NCBI RefSeq assembly: GCF_020379485.1
Contig: NW_026014894.1
Span: forward strand, 248,001-312,000
DNA from: Brassica napus
Taxonomy: Eukaryota; Streptophyta; Magnoliopsida; Brassicales; Brassicaceae
Length of the DNA stretch: 64,000 bases
Reading direction: 5' to 3'
Below, piece after piece: positions 33,543 to 43,608 of the stretch. Both the position numbers and the translations under genes were made by a program. Every line of letters begins with the position of its first letter. The stretch's first letter is position 1. The notes under the pieces were generated by a model. The model saw nothing but the letters and a program-made list of their open reading frames with translations. It did not search any database and was not told the origin of the DNA.

Positions 33543-33555
33543 CAAATGTCTTGAG

Positions 33556-33714
33556 CCATTGCATATCATCACTTGGACATGTTAGTCCATAATCTACAGG
33601 AAGTGTAGTGTGATTGATTATGCAATGAGAGATGGCCATTGCATAATACCATTGGACATTTCTAGTCCTTAGTCTACAGGAAGTGTAGCATGGGTTATTA
33701 TGCAATGAGAGATG
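33556..33714 (+). repeat. Two 80-bp tandem units with internal inverted repeats (R3)
   Basis: Unit one 33556-33635, unit two 33636-33714. Each begins CCATTGCATA, contains TCTACAGGAAGTGTAG, and ends ATTATGCAATGAGAGATG, so its ends (CATTGCATA and TATGCAATG) can pair. R14 has the same two units near 51921-52079. Confidence 0.75.
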
Positions 33715-33844
33715 TGTCTTGTGAGACTCTCTATGGTGATTCAAACACCCTAATTCCTGGTTAAGGAAGAGAGAAAACTCACAAGAAGAAAGCTATCATA
33801 AAAGATGATAGTTATTAGACCATGGAGATGCATAGGATCATCAC

Positions 33845-33887
33845 AAGCTTAGCTCCTTCTAGTCACGGTTCTAAGCTTGAGGGGGAG
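33845..33887 (+). other. Internal HP2-PPT look-alike in R3
   Basis: AAGCTTAG (33845-33852) pairs with CTAAGCTT (33871-33878), followed by GAGGGGGAG (33879-33887), as at a true element end. But the next bases are TCTTAATGCATATG, not TGTTGA. R14 has it at 52210-52252 with GTGGGGGAG. It may be a fossil 3' end or a second plus-strand primer. Confidence 0.6.
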
Positions 33888-34372
33888 TCTTAATGCATAT
33901 GATCCATGGTCAGTAACAAGTCTTTGCAAAGGCTTCTACAAGGATCATCAACCGGATCAAGTCAGTGGCGTGTCTAGGCAAGAGGCTGTTCAGAGCAGCC
34001 TTGGCGAGTAAGGAAGAAGGCTCTCCATCAATGCGGCTTCAATGAGAGTCTGTTGAGAGGGGGAGATTCCAAACCTGGTTGATGAAGAGGGCAGGCCGTG
34101 TGTGAAGTGTTGATCAGCCTCACTGGTGTTTTGAAGATGATCTGGTCGTGTCCTAGCTTTTCTAAGATGGCTGCGAAGTCAGTTGAGAGGGGGAGACTTC
34201 AAACCGGTTCCATGAAGAGGTGAAGCTGAAGTGTGAAGTGTGCGCAAAGCTGTGAAGAGATGCTGCACCTATTAGGCCGTGATCCAGAGCTTCTTGTGTC
34301 CAACAACACTGGTTCTAAGGCACAAGAGCTCACTGGCCAATCCCGAGGCATTGGAGAGATCTACTCTTTTTC

Positions 34373-34483
34373 CCTTGCAAGGTTTTGTCCCAATGGGTTT
34401 TCCTTGGAAGGTTTTTAATGAGGGAGACTCTTCAGAGTTCCAAGCTTGGCTTAGGATCTCCTAAAGTCAAGCTTGAGGGGGAG
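34373..34483 (+). promoter_or_regulatory. R3 3' UTR hairpins HP1 and HP2 with PPT
   Basis: HP1 34373-34411 pairs CCTTGCAAGG with CCTTGGAAGG (one mismatch) around the invariant TTTTGTCCCAATGGGTTTT. HP2 arms AAGCTTGGCTT (34442-34452) and AAGTCAAGCTT (34464-34474), one G-U pair. PPT 34475-34483. Present although R3 has no pol gene next to it. Confidence 0.82.
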
Positions 34484-35452
34484 TGTTGAACTGAAGAGAA
34501 GATAGAGCTTGTACATTAATAGGGCAAGCTCTAGAAGATGTCCAGAAGAGTTCAATCAAGCTTCATAAGTGTTCTGAAGTAGTTATCTTGAGAAGTTAAG
34601 TCTAGGAAAGACTTAGACTGATCATGAGAAGGCTTTGGAGAAGTTTGGGAGAAGATGGGCAAGAGTGCAAATTTAGGGCGACTGCACAGACCTGTACGGA
34701 CGGTACGGTCTTGTACGGCCATGGGCGACCTAAGAATGTGTCTGGATCAACCAAGGAGGAAGTCTGGGTGATGTGCAAGAATAGGGCGTGGCACGGACAG
34801 GAGGTCCGTACCATAGTCCGTACTGACAAGAAAGTGTACCGGGTTGACCTAAAATGGTGTTGGGAAATCTTAGGGTGCAAGAGAAGCTAAGTCTGAGCTT
34901 ATGGACGTTGGAGGATAAGGGAGGAGCTGTATGTGGTCCTAGACAGGCTGTCATTAGCTGCCAAGAAAGCATCTTTGACTCCACATGATTATGCAAGCTG
35001 TACAAGCATGTGAGCCTTTACAGCCATCCATTTCAAACAAAGAGATCTTGGCCTTTCATCTCTCCTTTCCTATCCAGCTCGTGTACAGACCACATCTGAC
35101 CATCAAGACTGATCCAGGTCGTCCATTCAAATTAGAAAAGCACAGCCATAGATCTTAGGTTTATTCTTACAAGTTGTAATGCATATAAAAGCTCATTGTA
35201 GCAGATTTTGTAAACTAAGTGAGTAAGGGGGTTTCCCCTCTCCTTCTCTAATCTGAAACACTTCTCTTAGTCTCTCTAGTCTCTCATCCTGAATCTCTAC
35301 ACACATTCTCAGTCTTGTTACTAATCTCTTAAAACACTTAGACACACAAACACTCATTAAACTTACTTTCTCTCAAATCTCTTCCAAGCTCTCTCTCTTT
35401 ACCCATTTGGGTTTCACACACACATACAACCTGAGTACTCTTAAATCTCATA
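34484..35452 (+). repeat. R3 3' LTR (969 bp)
   Basis: Starts TGTTGAACTGAAGAGAAG after the PPT and ends TTAAATCTCATA before R9 coding sequence. Same family as the 975-976-bp LTRs of R14. It holds GTACGG at 34694, 34703 and 34713 and CCGTAC at 34806 and 34818. Its 5' partner lies left of the window. Confidence 0.9.
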
Positions 35453-35592
35453 ATTTGCACCAGTAACCAAGTTACATACCATTAGAATTGTACTAAGCTT
35501 GGCGGTTAACCTTGGATGGGGATTGTAGCAAATGGATGTGAAGAATGCATTCTTACAAGGAGAACTTGAGGATGAAGTCTACATGTATCCTC
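35453..35592 (+). pseudogene. gag-pol: RT fragment of R9, between R3 and R10
   Basis: Copia RT from TFAPVTKLHTIRIVLSLAVNLGWGL to GELEDEVYMYP. TAG at 35526-35528 replaces the tryptophan codon of LWQMDVKNAFL. R3 truncates it on the left (expected target copy ATTTG) and R10 on the right (target copy TCCTC). The rest of RT continues at 41505. Confidence 0.92.
35588..35592 (+). repeat. Target-site duplication of R10 (TCCTC)
   Basis: TCCTC at 35588-35592 and 41505-41509. Removing R10 plus one copy rejoins the R9 RT frame (EVYMYP to GLEHLVK). Confidence 0.95.
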
Positions 35593-36181
35593 TATAAGAT
35601 TTATAGAAAGAGTTAGAGTGATTTAGAGAATAAGAGAATGAGATTGGATTATGAAAAGATTAGTGAAGAATCATGATGAATACTCAAGAACAAGAGAGAG
35701 AGAATGACTCAAACTGTGTAATCTTTTATTAATGAGAGAGTTTACAATATATAGGACAGGATACAAGGGTTTCCAAGACTCTAAGGATAAGGCTAAGCAT
35801 GTGAAGTCAATACAGGAGCAAGACCAGGTTTAAATCGATCCAATGGCTGATCTCACATGTGTAAAGCATCTTTGCTTTTGCTTTACCTTTCCAGCATGGG
35901 ACAGGCTGTCATGGTGAGCCTTATCCTTCTTCCAACGGTCTGATTCTTATCCAAGACTGAGGCTCAGACCGTTTACCACTCTAACTCCTCATTTTAACTT
36001 TCACCTTTGGTTAATGTTTGTGATCGCCCTTGATATGTACGGCTTGTACGGCCAGTACCTACAGTACGGATTGTACGGCTATGGCTGATCACAAACTCTC
36101 CCAAAGACTCATACCTTCTTTCCCTTTCAGTCTCTCAACTCCTTGTGCCTTCTCACACATTATACTCAGCTCATTTCAACA
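35593..36181 (-). repeat. R10 3' LTR (589 bp)
   Basis: Sense start TGTTGAAATGAGCTGAG at 36181, sense end AATCTTATA at 35593. Contains one GTACGG unit more than the 5' LTR, near 36040-36055. Confidence 0.94.
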
Positions 36182-36289
36182 CTCCCCCTCAAGCTTGATC
36201 TTGGTGATTGATCAAGCTTGGAAACCATGAGATCTTCCTCATTAAAAACCTCACCAAGGAAAACCCATTGGGACAAAACCTTGATGAGG
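36182..36289 (-). promoter_or_regulatory. R10 3' UTR hairpins HP1 and HP2 with PPT
   Basis: Sense order: HP1 36289-36249 pairs CCTCATCAAGG with CCTTGGTGAGG. HP2 arms AAGCTTGATC (36219-36210) and GATCAAGCTT (36200-36191), a perfect ten-base stem different from R2 and R6. PPT 36190-36182. Confidence 0.85.
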
Positions 36290-36322
36290 GAAAAAGAGTA
36301 AAGAGCCCATGGTTAAGGGAAC

Positions 36323-39300
36323 TCAGCCACTCGTTGTGAGATCAATGAGCCCTAGCCTGATGTGGATGGACTCCATGGTCTTTTGCCTTGCAGCTTTGGT
36401 GAAGACATCAGCTAACTGATCTTCACTTCTGGTATAGCATGGCAAGATCACTCCCAAAACTATCATCTGCCTCACCTTATGACAATCCACTTCAATGTGC
36501 TTGGTTCTTTCATGAAACACCGAGTTAGAGGCTATGTGAATGGCGGCTTGGTTATCACAATGCATAGTCATAGGTGTAGCTTGCTCAATTCCCAAATGCT
36601 TCAAGATCCCCTTGATCCATACCAACTCGTTGGTGAGCTTCAGCATTGCTCTATACTCAGCCTCAGCACTTGAGCACGATACCACCTTCTGCTTCTTGCT
36701 CTTCCATGTCACTAGATTTCCTCCAATGAAGGTGCAATAGCCTGTGGTTGATCTCCTATCAGCTCGATCACCAGCCCAATCAGCATCACAGTACCCAATG
36801 ACTTCAGTACTCTTGTTGCATCCTAACCAGACTCCCAGACCAGCTGATCCATTCAGATAAATCAAGAGCCTCTCCACCATGCGCCAATGATGTTCCTTTG
36901 GTACTTTCATGTGTTGGCTTACCTGATTCACAGCAAAACAGATATCAGGACGTGTGATTGTTAAGTATATGAGCTTACCCACTAGCTTCCTATAAAGCTT
37001 GGGATCATGGAACAGCTTGCTGTCCTCAAGCTCCCCCTCACGTGCAACCTTATACCCATCCTCCATGGGCATTTTGGCTATCTTCCCTCCTAGCACACCT
37101 GCATCTTTCAAAAGATCAAGTGCATACTTTCTTTGAGACATGAATAGGCCTTCCTTGGATCTACATATCTCAATCCCAAGGAAGTATTTCATTTCTCCCA
37201 AGTCTTTGATTTCAAAAACAGATTTGAGAAACTCTTTTGTTTCTCTTATCCCAATCTTATCACTACCTGTTATGATGATATCATCAACATACACAAGTAG
37301 ACAGATGATACCTGATGGAGTAGTAAGAGTGAAGAGAGTGTGGTCCAACTCAGACTTCCTGAAGCCACGCCCATTTAGAGTGGTGCTGAGTTTGTTGTAC
37401 CAGGCTCTAGGGGATTGTTTCAAACCATAGATAGCCTTCTTTAGTCTTAGAACATTCCCAGGCTTCACAAGACCTTCTAAGCCTGGTGGAGGATACATAT
37501 AGACTTCATCTTCTAACTCTCCTTGAAGGAATGCATTCTTCACATCCATCTGCCACAAATCCCACTCAAGATTCACAGCCAAGGACAATACTATCCTGAT
37601 GGTGTGTAACTTAGCAACAGGAGCAAATGTATCTATGTAGTCCTCTTCATATGTTTGAGTGTATCCTCTAGCCACCAATCTTGTCTTTCTCCTATCAATC
37701 TGTCCATTTGGCAAGTACTTGATGGTGAATATCCATCTACTTGTAACAGCCCTCTTCCCCTTTGGGAGTTCACTTTCAAACCAAGTGTCATTCTTAATCA
37801 TTGCATTTGCTTCATCTCCAACCGACTCCTTCCATTCCTCATGCATCATAGCCTCTTCATATGATCTTGGCACAAAGCTCTCATCTAAGCTTGTCATGAA
37901 GGCGCAATGATCAGATGGGAAATGGGCAAAGGAACACACTGCTTGGGAGGGATGCTCCACAGCCTGGGCATTGTAGTACACTCTCGTGTTTACCCAGTTG
38001 GAAGCATCCTTCTTCAACCGTGTGCTTCTCCTTAGCGGTGCTTCAGCCGGGACATTATCCCTTGATGAGACTGAGACTGGTTCAGTTTCTTCTTGCTGTT
38101 CTTCTTGCTGTTGCACATTGTCTTCCTCTTCTTGTAAACTTTCTTCAGGTTCTGGTTCACCCATTGCCTCAACCCCTTCATCTTGCATCATCACACACTG
38201 ATCAGGGTCTCTCAAGCCTTCTTCTGGATGGCTTGCTTCTTCAGTTTCATTCCCCCTCTCATGATTAGAGTGGGATGTTCCTTCAGCTTCAGGAGAACTA
38301 GATGTGTTCCGTCCTCCTTGATCCTGGGTTAGATTGATCCCAAGACCTTCCAATATGATCCTAAGGCTCGCAGCCTTATCAGAATCCCGAGATAGATCTT
38401 TCAAATCCTCCCAGCTCCGCTCTTCATAGTATCCCTTACCCTCCATGAACTTTACTTCTCAAGATACATGTACTCTTCTTGTCTTTGGATCAATGCACTT
38501 GTATCCCTTCTGAGATGATGAGTATCCAATGAACATAGTTCTTATACTCTTTGGCTCAAGCTTGTTTCTCAACTCTCCCGGTACCATCTCATAGCTTACA
38601 CACCCAAACACTCTCAAGTGGTTTAGGGATGGCTTGATCTTGTTAAGAACTTCAAATGGAGACTGATCTTGCAACACTCTAGTCGGTATCCTATTAATCA
38701 GATAGCACGGAGACATGACTGCATCACTCCAATACCTCTTAGGAACATTGCTTTGAAACATCATGGACCGAGCAACTTCCATAAGATGTCGGTTCTTCCT
38801 TTCTGCCACACCATTCTGCTGAGGAGTATAGGGACAACTAGTTTGGTGAAGAATCCCATGCTGAGCTAAGTGTTGCTTGAATAATCTGCTTGTATACTCG
38901 CCACCATTATCAGATCTGAAAATCTTAAGCTTGGCATTATATTGGTTAGTCACATAGCATTGAAAGTTCTTAAATGCTTCAAGCACACTATCTTTTGTTT
39001 TAATGAGTGTTATCCAGGTGTATTTAGATTTTTCATCAATGAATGTTACAAAGTACTTATAACTTTCTCTAGATAAACAAGGAGCAGTCCATACATCAGA
39101 ATGCACAAGATCAAAACAGTTTTCATAAATAGTACTAGACTTTTGGAAAACAGTTCTACAATGTTTACCCAATATACATGCTTCACATTCATTATTTTTA
39201 AACATAACACCTGGTAACATTAAGTTCAAAGCTCTAACATGAGGATGGCCTAGTCTAGCATGCCACAATGCATTATTTCTTAAAGCAGAAACAGATTGAA

Positions 39301-40837
39301 ACGAGTAACTAAGATTAGAAACATGAGCAATGTCTTCAAGCATATAGAGATATCCTTTGGTTACTCCTTTTCCAATCAACTTATGACTCTCAATATCCTG
39401 AAACTTCACATCATTAGGACTAAAGATAACATTGCAATGTAAATCAGTAGTGCATTTCTTGACAGATAATAGATTAGATGTAAATTCAGGCATATAGAAA
39501 GCTTTAGACTCCTTATCAAATAGTTTCAGGTTTCCTATTCCTTTTATTGCTATCCTATCACCATTTGCAATCATAACATGACCAGTAGTTGGTTCTATAT
39601 CTTTTATAAGACTAGTGTCACTTATCATATGATGAGAGGCAACAGAATCCACAATTAAAGGTTTAATCATGTTTTGAACAGCAAATCCACTTGGTGATTC
39701 AATTCTAGCAATAGATGTTCTAGGGATTTTCAGTTCAGTTTCTATGTTTTCAAGACTCCTAGGTATACTACACGCAGCATATGAGTATCCTAGAGTATGA
39801 GTAAGAGAACTACCATTGTCCTTGAGAGCCTTGATGAGGGCATTAATGTCAGAACGTCTGATCATCTCATGCTCCATACTGCTCTTCCCGGACGTGTGCT
39901 GAGATGCCATAGCCTTGACATCACTCTCCTCAGCTCTCACACCAGCACCATTGCTTCCCCTTGATGATCCGGCCTCACTTGATTCAGCTGAGAGATGAGC
40001 CCTTCCTTCTCGGTCCTTAACAAACTAGGATGGCTTGAGGTGGGGATGGAGGATCCAGCATTGACTCCTCTTGTGCCCTGGCTTCTTGCAGTGGTCACAG
40101 TTGCCACCAAACTTCCTCTCATCTCCTTTATACGCCGCCTTGTTTGCTTGGACCGTCTCAACCTGATTCGCCGAGGTCATCTCCCCCTTTCCACCAAACA
40201 GGCCAAGAGAATCATCCTCCTTTTGTAGCTGTGCGCACACATCAACAAAGGACGGGAGCTTTGGGGACCTCAGCATATGCTTGATCACATCCTTGTAAAC
40301 CGGATTCAGTGTCAATAACAAGCCAAACACTTGGTCTTGCTCACGCCTCTCCATAAGCGTAGCCTCATCATTGGTATTTGGCCTCAACATCTCTAGTTCA
40401 GACCACAAGGCCCTGAACTTTCCCAAGTGTTTAGTGAACTCCTCCTCTTCTTGCATCAGTGTGTTGATAGCTCTCTTTACTTCAAACACCCTGCTCAGAT
40501 TGGAGATGTTGCCATACACTTTCTGAAGCGTCTCCCACAACACCTTTGGGGTCTCGCAGTAGCTATATGCCTCCAAGATTGAAGCTTCAAGTGACCCTTG
40601 CAACACGGCCAACACCTTTAGGTCCTCTTGCGCCCACTACTCTTGATCGGCTACAACTATCTCTGTGGATCCCCCATCTATAGCAACTGGTTTTGGGACT
40701 CCATCTGTGACATGACCCCATAAACCCTTGCTCCCAATGACTGTCTTCACCAGCCGTGACCAAAGCAGGTAGTTTCCACCACCTTTTAATGTAACCGGAA
40801 CCGCCAGCACCTTGTTTCCTTCCATCTTGTCTTGCAT
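36323..40837 (-). pseudogene. gag-pol: Gag-Pol polyprotein of R10, three premature stops
   Basis: Single frame of 1505 codons from ATG 40837 (MQDKMEGNKVLAVPVTLKGG). Gag with NYLLWSRLVK and CCHC CDHCKKPGHKRSQC; protease with VDSVASHHM, where the G of the DSG active site is V; integrase HARLGHPH, CEACILGKHC, HSDVW, RSDNGGEY, NGVAERKN; linker rich in E and Q; RT YVDDIIITGS; RNase H DADWAGD, EAEYRAM, DNQAAIHI. Stops: TAG 40637-40639 (lysine in relatives, DQEKWDQ), TAG 40025-40027 (lysine of KPAKFM), TGA 38459-38461 (arginine of LVSRDVKF). No frameshift is seen, so loss of function is by point changes only. The DSG-to-DSV change would also disable protease. Confidence 0.93.
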
Positions 40838-40906
40838 AACTCAGATAGTGATCTTGTACTGAACTGAAGCTGAAGATTTGCGGAATGAACACACCAGGCT
40901 ATGAGG

Positions 40907-40924
40907 AACCTGGCTCTGATACCA
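40907..40924 (-). other. R10 primer-binding site (tRNA-iMet)
   Basis: Reverse complement AACCTGGCTCTGATACCA, perfect, adjoining the 5' LTR. Confidence 0.95.
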
Positions 40925-41504
40925 TATAAGATTTATAGAAAGAGTTAGAGTGATTTAGAGAATAAGAGAATGAGATTGGATTATGAAAAGATTAGTGAAG
41001 AATCATGATGAACACTCAAGAACAAGAGAGAGAGAATGACTCAAACTGTGTAATCTTTTATTAATGAGAGAGTTTACAATATATAGGACATGATACAAGG
41101 GTTTCCAAGACTCTAAGGATAAGGCTAAGCATGTGAAGTCAATACAGGAGCAAGACCAGGTTTAAATCGATCCAATGGCTGATCTCACATGTGTAAAGCA
41201 TCTTTGCTTTTGCTTTACCTTTCCAGCATGGGACAGGCTGTCATGGTGAGCCTTATCCTTCTTCCAACGGTCTGATTCTTATCCAAGACTGAGGCTCAGA
41301 CCGTTTACCACTCTAACTCCTCATTTTAACTTTCACCTTTGGTTAATGTTTGTGATCGCCCTTGATATGTACGGCCAGTACCTTCAGTACGGATTGTACG
41401 GCTATGGCTGATCACAAACTCTCCCAAAGACTCATACCTTCTTTCCCTTTCAGTCTCTCAACTCCTTGTGCCTTCTCACACATTATACTCAGCTCATTTC
41501 AACA
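40925..41504 (-). repeat. R10 5' LTR (580 bp)
   Basis: Sense start at 41504 (TGTTGAAATGAGC), sense end AATCTTATA at 40925. TATATA at 41080-41085. GTACGG at 41369, 41387 and 41396. Confidence 0.94.
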
Positions 41505-42678
41505 TCCTCTACTAGGTCTTGAACATCTAGTGAAGAGAGGGAATGTACTAAGGCTAAAGAAGGCTATCTATGGGTTGAAGCAATCACCAAGAGCTTGGTA
41601 CAACAAGTTGAGCACAACTCTGAACGGCCGAGGTTTTAAGAAGTCAGAATTGGACCATACTCTCTTTACCCTCACTACTCCCTCAGGTATGGTTGCTCTC
41701 CTTGTGTATGTGGACGATATCATTATCACAGGGAGTGATAAGGAAGGTATCAAAGCAACCAAGGAGTTTCTAAAGTCTATGTTTGAAATAAAAGACTTGG
41801 GAGAAATGAAATACTTTCTTGGAATTGAGATTTGTAGATCCAAGGAAGGGTTGTTCATGTCCCAAAGGAAGTATACACTTGATCTTTTGAAAGGTGCAGG
41901 TGCTTATGGAGGCAAGACAGCAAGGATGCCAATGGAGGATGGCTACAAAGTACCAAGAGAGGGGGAGATTGAAGACAGCAAGCCATTTCATGATCCTAAA
42001 CTCTATAGAAAACTTGTTGGCAAATGGATCTATCTTACCATCACAAGACCTGATATATGCTTTGCTGTGAATCAGGTGAGTCAACACATGCAGCTTCCCA
42101 AGGAACATCATTGGCATATGGTGGAGAGGCTGCTGATGTATCTGAATGGCTCACCGGATCAAGGAGTATGGATGGGGTGCAATGGAAGCACAGAAGTGGT
42201 GGGCTATTGTGATGCTGATTGGGCAGGTGATAGAGCTGACAGGAGATCAACAACCGGCTATTGCACATTCATTGGAGGCAACTTGGTGACTTGGAAGAGT
42301 AAGAAACAGAAGGTGGTATCATGCTCAAGTGCAGAAGCTGAGTATAGAGCTATGCTGAAGCTTACAAACGAGCTAGTTTGGATCAAGGGCATCTTGAAGC
42401 ATTTGGAGATAGAACAAGACACTCCAATGACAATGCATTGTGACAACCAGGCCGCCATTCACATAGCCTCCAACTCGGTGTTCCATGAGAGGACAAAACA
42501 CATTGAGGTTGATTGTCACAAGGTGAGGCAGATGATTGTCTTAGGAGTCATCTTGCCATGTTATACTAGGAGTGAAGATCAGTTGGCTGATGTATTCACC
42601 AAGGCTGCAAGGCAAAAGACAATGGAGTCCATTCATATTAGATTGGGACTCATTGATCTTGGGAAGAGAAGCAGCTGA
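41505..42678 (+). pseudogene. gag-pol: RT end and RNase H of R9
   Basis: Continues the R9 frame after R10: YPLLGLEHLVKRGNVLRL (relatives YPPPGLEHL), YVDDIIITGS, KYFLGIEICRS, RNase H DADWAGD, EAEYRAM, DNQAAIHI and the tail to TGA 42676-42678. Open throughout. A longer open frame beginning at 41362 exists, but its first 48 codons are R10 LTR antisense and not part of the protein. LVGKWIYL replaces LVGKLIYL. Confidence 0.92.
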
Positions 42679-42710
42679 TCCCCTTAGTCATGAGATCTTT
42701 ACTCTTTTTC

Positions 42711-42818
42711 CCTCATTAAGGTTTTGTCCCAATGGGTTTTCCTTAGTGAGTTTTTTAATGAGGAAGATCTCATGGCTGTCCAAGCTTAGACTTTCACAAA
42801 GCTAAGCTTGAGGGGGAG
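42711..42818 (+). promoter_or_regulatory. R9 3' UTR hairpins HP1 and HP2 with PPT
   Basis: HP1 42711-42751 pairs CCTCATTAAGG with CCTTAGTGAGT (G-U and one terminal mismatch). HP2 arms AAGCTTAG (42782-42789) and CTAAGCTT (42802-42809). PPT 42810-42818. Confidence 0.78.
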
Positions 42819-42923
42819 TGTTGAGATGAGTTGAAGATATGAGCATGAAGAGATAAGAAGTGGAAGAGAAGAGGAGGAAGAGAATGAGGGGACTTTGGGC
42901 AAGCATGGTACGGACGTCCGTAC
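42819..42923 (+). repeat. R9 3' LTR, first 105 bases
   Basis: Starts TGTTGAGATGAGTTGAAG after the PPT; GTACGG at 42908 and CCGTAC at 42918, directly at the R11 insertion point. The remainder is displaced beyond the window. Confidence 0.85.
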
Positions 42924-43447
42924 TGTTGAGATGAGGTGATGAGGAGTGGATACATTGATAGAGGAAGAGTATTGGGGCAGTCAGTAAGTTTGGGATTTAC
43001 CACAGTAACTTTAGTTTTGCTGTGGTAACTAAGTGAAAGGAAGAGAAGTTACCCGGATGGGTTAAATTGGAGTCTAACTGATGTTAATCCTTTCTTATCC
43101 TAAGAAGGACGTTGGAAGAGGATAAGGAAGGGATAAGGGGGTACTTTGACAGCCTGTATGATGCTGGAAAGGAGAGGATGCTTTTTACTAGTGCAAGCAT
43201 GTGAGAAAGCACAGCCAAGTGATTCAAAAGGAGTTCCAGCCTGTCCATTGACTCCACATGCTTATACATTTCGAAAACCCTTGTTGCTCTCTCTATATAT
43301 ATACTTGTAAACCTCATCAGTTATTAATTAATGGAGTTTTGAGTCTCTCTCTCTTGTTCTTATTCTCTCTAGAACTCTTAATCTCCTAAACATTATACAA
43401 ATTACTCAGATTAATTATTAAACACACTACAAACACAAAAGTGTTTA
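42924..43447 (+). repeat. R11 5' LTR (524 bp)
   Basis: Starts TGTTGAGATGAGGTGATG, ends AAAAGTGTTTA at the PBS. No CCGTAC; has TTACCACAG/CTGTGGTAA inverted repeat as in R6. GAAAACCC block near 43272 and TATATATATA at 43294-43303. Confidence 0.9.
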
Positions 43448-43465
43448 TGGTATCAGAGCCAGGTT
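43448..43465 (+). other. R11 primer-binding site (tRNA-iMet)
   Basis: TGGTATCAGAGCCAGGTT, perfect match, directly after the LTR. The leader 43466-43608 contains imperfect TTCTTGAGGTG repeats like those in the R6 leader. Confidence 0.95.
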
Positions 43466-43608
43466 GCGCAAAGGGGAGAGTGTGTTTGATTCTTGTTTAT
43501 GAAGTCTGAGTTTCTTGAGGTGTTCTTGGTGTTCTTGAGGTGTTCTTGATGTGTTCTTGGTGTTTGTTTGTGTGCTTGAGATCGACTTGAGTCTGTGGAG
43601 AGTTTCTG

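Larger units (their letters stand above)
33543..34483 (+). mobile_element. R3 internal segment 4 (3' end of internal region)
   Basis: Non-coding sequence colinear with 51906-52410 of R14, but longer. In order: two 80-base tandem units (33556-33714); an HP2-like stem with a GAGGGGGAG tract at 33845-33887; two purine-rich GTTGAGAGGGGGAGA repeats (34052, 34182) about 130 bases apart; then the genuine 3' end module. No ORF above about 60 codons looks real. This supports R3 being a non-coding, trans-mobilised element. Confidence 0.8.
35593..41504 (-). mobile_element. R10: full-length Ty1/copia element, minus strand
   Basis: Complete element of 5.9 kb in R9, flanked by TCCTC. LTRs of 589 and 580 bp differ by three substitutions and one nine-base indel that is one CTTGTACGG unit. 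One frame from Gag to RNase H with three stop codons and no frameshift seen. Confidence 0.96.
35453..42923 (+). mobile_element. R9: oldest copia host element (fragments)
   Basis: Fragments 35453-35592 and 41505-42818 plus the first 105 bases of its 3' LTR (42819-42923). It was hit by R3, R10 and R11. The 5' part lies left of the window beyond R3; the rest of the 3' LTR lies right of the window beyond R11. It is therefore the outermost visible level of the nest. Confidence 0.85.

Noticed and set aside
40025..40027. TAG readthrough codon at the end of Gag in R10
   Set aside because: Stops in R1, R6, R10 and R16 fall at different positions, each a sense codon in relatives, so there is no conserved readthrough site.
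41362..41504. Extra 48 N-terminal codons before the R9 RT fragment
   Set aside because: These lie in the R10 5' LTR read antisense. The R9 protein resumes only at 41505 after the target duplication.
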